Source: Mesorhabditis belari
Taxonomy: Eukaryota; Nematoda; Chromadorea; Rhabditida; Rhabditidae
Direction of reading: 5' to 3'
Assembly (NCBI GenBank): GCA_958450365.1
Contig: CAUEEP010000880.1
Location: 496,001 to 560,000, forward strand
Length of the DNA stretch: 64,000 bases
The notes under the pieces are model-generated. The model saw nothing but the letters and a program-made list of their open reading frames with translations, had not been told where the DNA came from and made no database searches. Positions within the stretch are counted from its first letter, which is position 1, and each line of letters opens with the position of its first letter. Positions 58,691-64,000 of the stretch are shown here, in pieces. The position numbers were made by a program, and so were the translations under genes.

Positions 58691-59421
58691 ATGCTCGGTT
58701 GGCACTCGTTTTAAGGGACTTTTTAGAGCGAAAGCGGCGCCGCGCACTTTCTAAAGCGTGGATGCGCTACCGTACCTCACACGAAAATTCCCCTTTTGCC
58801 ATTCTTTTCATTTTCCTTCATTCCATGATGGAGCCGGAAGCTTTGTCCGGTTTTTATGCTGAGTCCCGCTACGTTTTCTTTCCCCTTCGTAAAATCTATT
58901 GTGTTTTTGTAGCACGTTTTTAAAGTAGTCTCTCTCCCCTCGTTCGTTCTCTCCTTTTCATATTGTTGGCCCATAGTTTGTTGTTTAAAATTCTAATACG
59001 GTTTTCTTTTCGGCTGCTTCCTCTCCATTGTTTTAAATCCGTTCAAACATGCGTATAAACTCAACTTAACCAATTCCTTTTAACTAAAACACGAAGCTAA
59101 ATAGTTGTGTTCTTTTAAGGGCATCTTTGATTGTTGATCTGGAAAATTTAAGCTGTGAAGGATTTTTTGGATAAAATTTAGCTTTATCTAAGTTTGGTCG
59201 CTTCTAATTCTTTTTTTACACATTTTTCGGTGGTTTTATGATTTATTGAAGTCATTTTTAGTATCAGAGACAATTTATTGGACTGTTTGATATGGGTTTT
59301 ACATTGAAAAATGTTTACTGCTCTAGATTAACCTAAAAAAGTGGTTTTGGTAACAAAAGTGACTTCAGTAAATCATACAAATGTTAATTCCAATGACGTC
59401 CTTTTATTTTCAGATCCGAGA

Positions 59422-60495
59422 ATGCCGGTTGTAACGCGCGCGCAAAAACGAAAGCGAGAACCGCAACCAACGAAGTTTCAAGATTTACCATTGGAGCTGC
59501 TGAAGGAGATCGCACGCCATCTCGGTGTGAAAGACGTTCTGAAATTGATGATAGTGAATAAGAGGCTCTACTCGAGCTATGCAATGGATCAATCGATCGT
59601 TTTTGGAAAGCACGTCGCTGTGGTTGCCCTGGGACATACCTTCGCTGGGATCAAGAAGTTCGTCGATTCTCCGTCCTTTCAACTGAACCCAACTCTTCTT
59701 CCTTTCGTCAAACGGATCGATTCATGCGACCAGTTGCTCATCCCTTTCTATGCCGAACCGACCGGTTCGCTCCTAAAGCAGTTGAAATCCGTGAACCATC
59801 TCGATTTCAATGTTGACAGTGAGGAATATTGCCTCAACTTCCTCAACAATTTTCGGGGATCGGTCAAAAATAGCGCAGAACTGAGCATCTCCATCGGGCC
59901 AATTGAACAAGATCAAGCAATGAAAGAGCGACTTGGCAAATTCATCGAAAGCCAATTGAACGGATGCGAGAAGGTCACTCTGACCCCGGGTCTCAGGCTC
60001 TTTGAGGGTTGCTTCTACGTCTATCACGAGGCCATGATGAAAACACAACTCAAAATGATTCAAATTGAGGCTCCTCCTGCCCCCGAATTTGAACAAATCC
60101 TATACTTGATTGTCAATCAAGGAATTCCGAGTAAGAATTCTGAAGCGTGGATTCACATTGAAGAGGAAGGCGACGACGGCGACGACGGCGACGACGAAAC
60201 GGATGCGATTCGTGCCAGAGTCGGTGATTGTCTTTCACAGGCGCAAGGACTCCAAAGAGTCGATGATGCCGAAAATCACTTCGCACTCGTTTCTCGTGCA
60301 AACGAGCTGCTTAGAGAAACATACGAGGATGCTGATTGGATGTTCAACAAGGATGCTGATTGGGTGTTCGACCAGAATACTTCGTGTTTTCGCCGCCGAA
60401 TCGACCCAGTGACCAGTTGCATCTACGTGTTTCGGTCCGATCCTCAGCTTCTATTTTTGGCCTTCTACATGCCGTCTCAATGCAGTAATCTGTAA
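59422..60495 (+). CDS. F-box protein, copy 2
   Basis: 357 residues, single coding exon; start chosen at the ATG 9 bases after TTATTTTCAG as in copy 1. It has a basic, NLS-like N-terminus (RAQKRKREPQPTK) before the F-box (QDLPLELLKEIARHLGVKDV), absent from copy 1. Compared with copy 1 it also has a GDD triplet expansion (GDDGDDGDD at about 60175-60195) and a short internal doubling (DADWMFNK-DADWVFDQ). The remainder is about 80 percent identical. The last 30 codons are nearly unchanged (RRRIDPVTSCIYVF). Predicted SCF ubiquitin-ligase substrate adaptor. AATAAA at 60653. Confidence 0.85.
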   Translation: MPVVTRAQKRKREPQPTKFQDLPLELLKEIARHLGVKDVLKLMIVNKRLYSSYAMDQSIVFGKHVAVVALGHTFAGIKKFVDSPSFQLNPTLLPFVKRIDSCDQLLIPFYAEPTGSLLKQLKSVNHLDFNVDSEEYCLNFLNNFRGSVKNSAELSISIGPIEQDQAMKERLGKFIESQLNGCEKVTLTPGLRLFEGCFYVYHEAMMKTQLKMIQIEAPPAPEFEQILYLIVNQGIPSKNSEAWIHIEEEGDDGDDGDDETDAIRARVGDCLSQAQGLQRVDDAENHFALVSRANELLRETYEDADWMFNKDADWVFDQNTSCFRRRIDPVTSCIYVFRSDPQLLFLAFYMPSQCSNL

Positions 60496-60859
60496 AGGAA
60501 TGAGATCTTGTAGCCATGTCAGATCTGCCCTATATTTAAATCTTTTTGAATCTGTGTTTCCTATTAGTAGTTTTACTGTACTATTTTGAGTTTTTCTATT
60601 ATGGCAATATGTTGTGTCTATGATTATCTGAATCGCTTTTATCCGCCCTCTGAATAAAGCATATATATAAATAGAGTTTCTAGAATATGGAATTTGTGGC
60701 CAAAGCATACCTTTGAATCTAACTATTATTTTACTTCTAAAAGACACAAATTGGCTAAATTTTTCAGAAATACATATGCTTGCTCCATATGCAAAAATCG
60801 TGAATTTGGTCAGCTAGTTTGGCCTCCTTCCGTTCCTAGGCACCATTTTTAGAATGGAA

Positions 60860-60972
60860 ATTGATTAATATTAGCTTTTTAGAGCTTTTTAAAACGCGAA
60901 AAAGGTGCGCTAATGGGCCGGATAGGCCAACAAAAGGTGCCCGCATTTGTCCCATTCCCGAACCACTAAAAA
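60860..60972. repeat. dispersed repeat (matches 24655-24775)
   Basis: See the 24.7 kb copy; here it lies directly downstream of the LINE-like tail after the F-box gene. Confidence 0.7.
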
Positions 60973-61079
60973 TGATTAAAAAATCGTAGAAATTGAAGAA
61001 TCAATTCATTCTATTCAAATTCGAACTTATTAAATGAATGAATGATAAATCTGCATTTAAGCACTATCCTCAAAGAGAT

Positions 61080-61500
61080 GCTAGCCAAAGCGCCGAGTTC
61101 TTTTTGTGCCAATTTTATTTGCGCCGATTATCATTTGTATCGAGTATCATTTACGCCAAATTTGCGCTTATGAAAATCACTATGATAAATCACTTTCCCC
61201 CAACTTCTAACTAACCTTTTTTTCAGTTTTCTGCTTCACAATTTTAGTTCTCACTGCTTTCAATTCGAAAACACGTTTAAATATCTATACAGACCCCAAA
61301 GACAGTAATTTTTGTGTCCCCAATTGAACTTTTTACTCTCTATTTCGATCTTATGCCATTTTCAGAGCTGATCAAGCGGCAAAATAGCGAACGACGGGAA
61401 AAAACGGAAAAAAAAGATAAATGGTCAATCAGAGTTGGTAGGAAAGTATTTTGAAAAGTCCAAATTTGGCGCAAATCATTTGGCGCTTTTGCTAGCACCT
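61080..61500. repeat. element with GGTGCTAGC..GGCGC inverted ends
   Basis: ATGCTAGCCAAAGCGCC at the left and GGCGCTTTTGCTAGCACC at the right face each other. The left part, inverted, matches 22025-22165 (GGCGCAAATGATGCTCG, TAGCACCTCAGCGCC), so the family is present at least twice. Confidence 0.65.
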
Positions 61501-62060
61501 CAAAAAATTGCGACGCCAAAAAAAACAGCTTTGGCACTAAGACCACCCTTGAGCCTCTTTTCCTTTTTCAGAAATTTGAGTTGAAATGGGGAACTTTTTT
61601 TGAACACCCTGTAGATCACCACTACTTACAAATTGGTTAACTTCGCCCAACTCCACAATGAAATAAGCATTGCACATCGAAAAAGCCGATTGCTGGGATG
61701 GTGGCTTGTTGTAAGGTTGGTTTGGATTTAAATATAATTGGATCTAACTGAAAACAGATGCAAAAAAGTATCATTTTAGAACGTTGGTGCGTCAAACTTC
61801 GGCTTCTGCAAGCTCTTTGTGCAGATGACAGCCTTGGACTGAAGAATGCACGATTCTTTTGTCTTCTGGGTGAATGTTTCTTTAATTTAAATATAACAAG
61901 TGCAAATTTGGTTCTGAACTCATTGATTAGGCACCTAAAAGAACCGCATTTTTTGCTCTCTGAAATATCAACAAACGGCTCTTATCCAAAGAGGGTCTCA
62001 TTTTTCTCAAATTACTTCATTGACTCAAGATAATCCTTCCGTCTATCAGATATTATTATT
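61501..62060. other. no supported gene
   Basis: Contains a lone CACCCTG-TA transposon end near 61608-61616 and a 91-codon + frame (61758-62033) without motifs. Confidence 0.45.
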
Positions 62061-62067
62061 CAAATTA

Positions 62068-63070
62068 ATGCTAATCTTTTTGTGTTACATATATTTGTGC
62101 TCGGCGATTGTTGAAGTTGATTTCACAAAGAATGGGGATTCGGGTAGGCAAGAGTTCAAGCAAATCACTTTTTCCTCAACCTAATAGCAACAAATATTTT
62201 GCTTATCTCCAGAAACGTTTAATTTCGTTTATTTCAAAAATTTTCAGAAGAATACTCAGCTTACATGAACAATGCCCGAAAAGTGATGCACGAGTTGTTC
62301 ACAGTGAGAGCCTACAGTAAACACCAAGCTCCATTGTACGAGCCGATGCCCGAGAATTATTCAAGTTTGAAACCACGAAAAAGATCTAAACGACAAGCAT
62401 TTAGCCAGCGAGACTCCACGAATGAAAATCAATTATATGCTGACTTATCTGAAAGTTTTTGATTTGGTAAGGAAAATGATGAAAATTGAACTAAATTGAC
62501 CATTTTAAGGATGCAGAGAAGCAAATGCTCAGCTCGAGAATGGAAATGACAATTGTGAGTGGATAAAATAAAAAGCTGACTTGTTTTCGAGAGAAATCCT
62601 AAGAATCATGATCAGTAAACGAACTAGAGGCCTTGAAAGCAAAGTAAATCAAGTCAAAATCCTTCCTTCCTTTGGTGGCTTGAGTTTAGGTCCTTCAGTT
62701 CAACCCAAATATTTTTGAAGTCTATAAAGCATTTTAAAAATCGAGCCATTGCATGTGTAAGCCTAATAACCAGAATTCAGAGTTGGAGAGATCCCCGGTT
62801 GGCGTGGGATGTGAACGAATTTGCTGGAGTCAAATCCATTCTCACCACCACCGATGTAATCTGGTTACCCGATTCGACCTTCTCGAATTCGTGAGTGTGC
62901 TAGGCACAAAATATAGAAATGATCTAAACTTTAACAAACAGCTTACAATTGCTTTCAGTGCCAAGCTGGAGCAAGTGAATGCACAGGCGCCGAAATTTGT
63001 ACGAATCTTCAGCAACGGAACTATTCGACAAGGCACAGCCTATTACGCACAAACCACTTGTGACATTAGT
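62068..63070 (+). CDS. Cys-loop ligand-gated ion channel, N-terminal half; continues beyond the window or is truncated
   Basis: Exons 62068-62143, 62248-62364, 62405-62466, 62510-62554, 62781-62890 and 62959-63070 join in frame. Exon 1 is a signal peptide (MLIFLCYIYLCSAIVEVDF). The rest is the extracellular domain of the nicotinic-receptor superfamily: ARKVMHELFTVRAYSKH, LTYLKVFDLDAEKQMLSSRM, SWRDPRLAWDVNEFAGV, DVIWLPDSTFSNS and IFSNGTIRQGTAYYAQTTCD, ending at the first Cys of the Cys-loop. The Cys-loop remainder and four membrane helices are not seen in the last 930 bases, which hold repeats, so the next intron is long or the gene is broken. Ligand cannot be told. A lone mariner end (TTTTTCCTCAACCTAA) lies in intron 1. 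Confidence 0.85.
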
Positions 63071-63317
63071 GTGAGTTGTAATTGTTGAGCTAACAAGGGA
63101 AACAGTAAGATCAGGGCTACAAGGGAAAGGCAACATTAGGATTTGGTCAAATGAGATGAGCCATAGACCATTCGATGCAGAATTTCACGCCGATTCCGAA
63201 GCTGCTTTCCGTTTCTGCAAAATGGCTTCCGATAAAAAATAACATACGTATAACATAGCTGTTTGAAGTTTTAGATTCGGTTTTAGATTTAGAATGAATG
63301 CGAGAATTTGGAGCTAA

Positions 63318-63577
63318 ATAGGGATTCCTTTATAAGGGTTCTCACACGAACATGACTTGATGGTTTAGTGAATACAAAGCTTGCATACGAAACGATCGTG
63401 TGTGTACACAGGGAACAGAAACAAAACAAAAGCAAGCAAATAACACAAAACAAAAGTTTTGCCAAAAAGGAATCGAACTCGAGCAAAAGCGGTAGTGCCC
63501 GTTTTTGTATGCAACCGTTTTATCCACTAGGCCATCAAGCTATCAAGCCAGAACCCTGAGAGAACCCTTATAAAGCT
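63318..63577. repeat. inverted repeat built on a tRNA-like sequence
   Basis: On the minus strand, from about 63535: TGGCCTAGTGGATAAAACGG (A-box like) and, near 63475, GAGTTCGATTCC (B-box like). The 5' part occurs again inverted at about 63355-63400 (TTGATGGTTTAGTGAATAC, TTGCATACGAAACG), and the outer ends CTTTATAAGGGTTCTC / GAGAACCCTTATAAAG face each other. The T-stem does not pair well, so it is not a normal tRNA gene. A SINE-like or fold-back origin is likely. Confidence 0.5.
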
Positions 63578-63629
63578 AATCGGCTATTCGGCTTCAAATT
63601 TTCGCATTTTCGCAAAACTTAAAACACCT

Positions 63630-64000
63630 ACCGTAAATACTGTAATAGTACCCCACCGCACATCCGCGCGAAATAAGGCAAAAAAAATCGTTTTCTATAG
63701 GTTTTTACGTTTGAATAGCCGATTGACGCAGAAAAATGTGCTGAATCCGAAAATAAAAGAATTTTTGAAATCCCTTTGACAAATTTTTTAAAAATCGAAT
63801 TATGTGATAACCAGAAAGCACATTTTTATTTTCAAAAGGTTATAACTTTTTATAGGGTTTATCAATTTTTATGCTTTTGGCATCAAAAGATAGAGAAAAA
63901 CCCGTAGAATAAAACTTGCGGTTTACATTTTTGTTTTAGGCTTTTGTTTCCAAAATTTTGCTCCGACAATAAAATATGGCTGAAATTTAACACAGTAAAA
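63630..64000. mobile_element. possible left end of a pogo-type element at window edge
   Basis: TACCGTAAATACTGTAATAG resembles the ends at 11985 (TACCGTATTTTCTGTAATAG), 2910 and 45190. The remainder is AT-rich without a frame. Confidence 0.4.

Noticed and set aside
63445..63540. Functional tRNA gene on the minus strand
   Set aside because: A- and B-box-like motifs exist, but the T-stem and acceptor stem do not pair and part of it is repeated inverted.
1..64000. CRISPR array, rRNA genes, prokaryotic operons or plasmid origin
   Set aside because: None seen. Short introns, TTTCAG acceptors and animal gene families show a eukaryotic nuclear sequence; the repeats at 44.1 and 6.6 kb have no unique spacers.

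Overview
This window reads as the nuclear genome of a rhabditid-type nematode. It is AT-rich. Genes are built from short exons joined by introns of about 40-60 bases that end in TTTCAG-like acceptors. The gene content is characteristically nematode: an EG​F-plus-DEG/ENaC (EGAS-type) channel, a serpentine chemoreceptor, C-type lectins, F-box proteins, a Cys-loop channel and the spliceosomal SmF protein. All gene models here were spliced by eye; homology calls rest on recognised motifs, not on searches.

Layout. 0.5-9.55 kb (+): a long EGAS-like ion channel gene whose introns carry at least four transposon copies but whose exons join in frame. 11.08 kb (+): a probable first exon of a chemoreceptor whose other nine exons lie at 32.29-34.10 kb. 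12-30 kb: a gene for a small secreted protein (13.1 kb), C-type lectin pseudogene pieces (14.3-16.7 kb, -), a fragment of a zinc-finger/coiled-coil gene (17.5-18.4 kb, -), fold-back elements, an F-box gene (26 kb) and a chimeric retroelement/transposase ORF (29.4-30.5 kb). 34.2-38.7 kb (-): a four-helix membrane protein, a decayed CWC22 (nucampholin) copy and an apparently intact SmF gene. 40.5-60.8 kb: a second, collinear copy of the 13-27 kb block, with a second secreted protein gene, lectin pseudogene, two longer copies of the zinc-finger gene and a second F-box gene. 62.07-63.07 kb (+): the 5' part of a Cys-loop ligand-gated channel running off the right edge.

The main architectural theme is a segmental duplication (about 12.9-27.3 kb against 40.8-60.8 kb, same orientation) eroded by mariner, maT, Tc1/Tc3-like and pogo-like elements. 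Copy 1 may lie inside a 21 kb first intron of the chemoreceptor gene. The best candidates for undescribed biology are the duplicated 130-residue secreted protein with no recognisable family, the repeated zinc-finger/coiled-coil gene, and the RT-transposase fusion ORF. About 300 bases near 51.3-51.6 kb look like sequencing or assembly noise.
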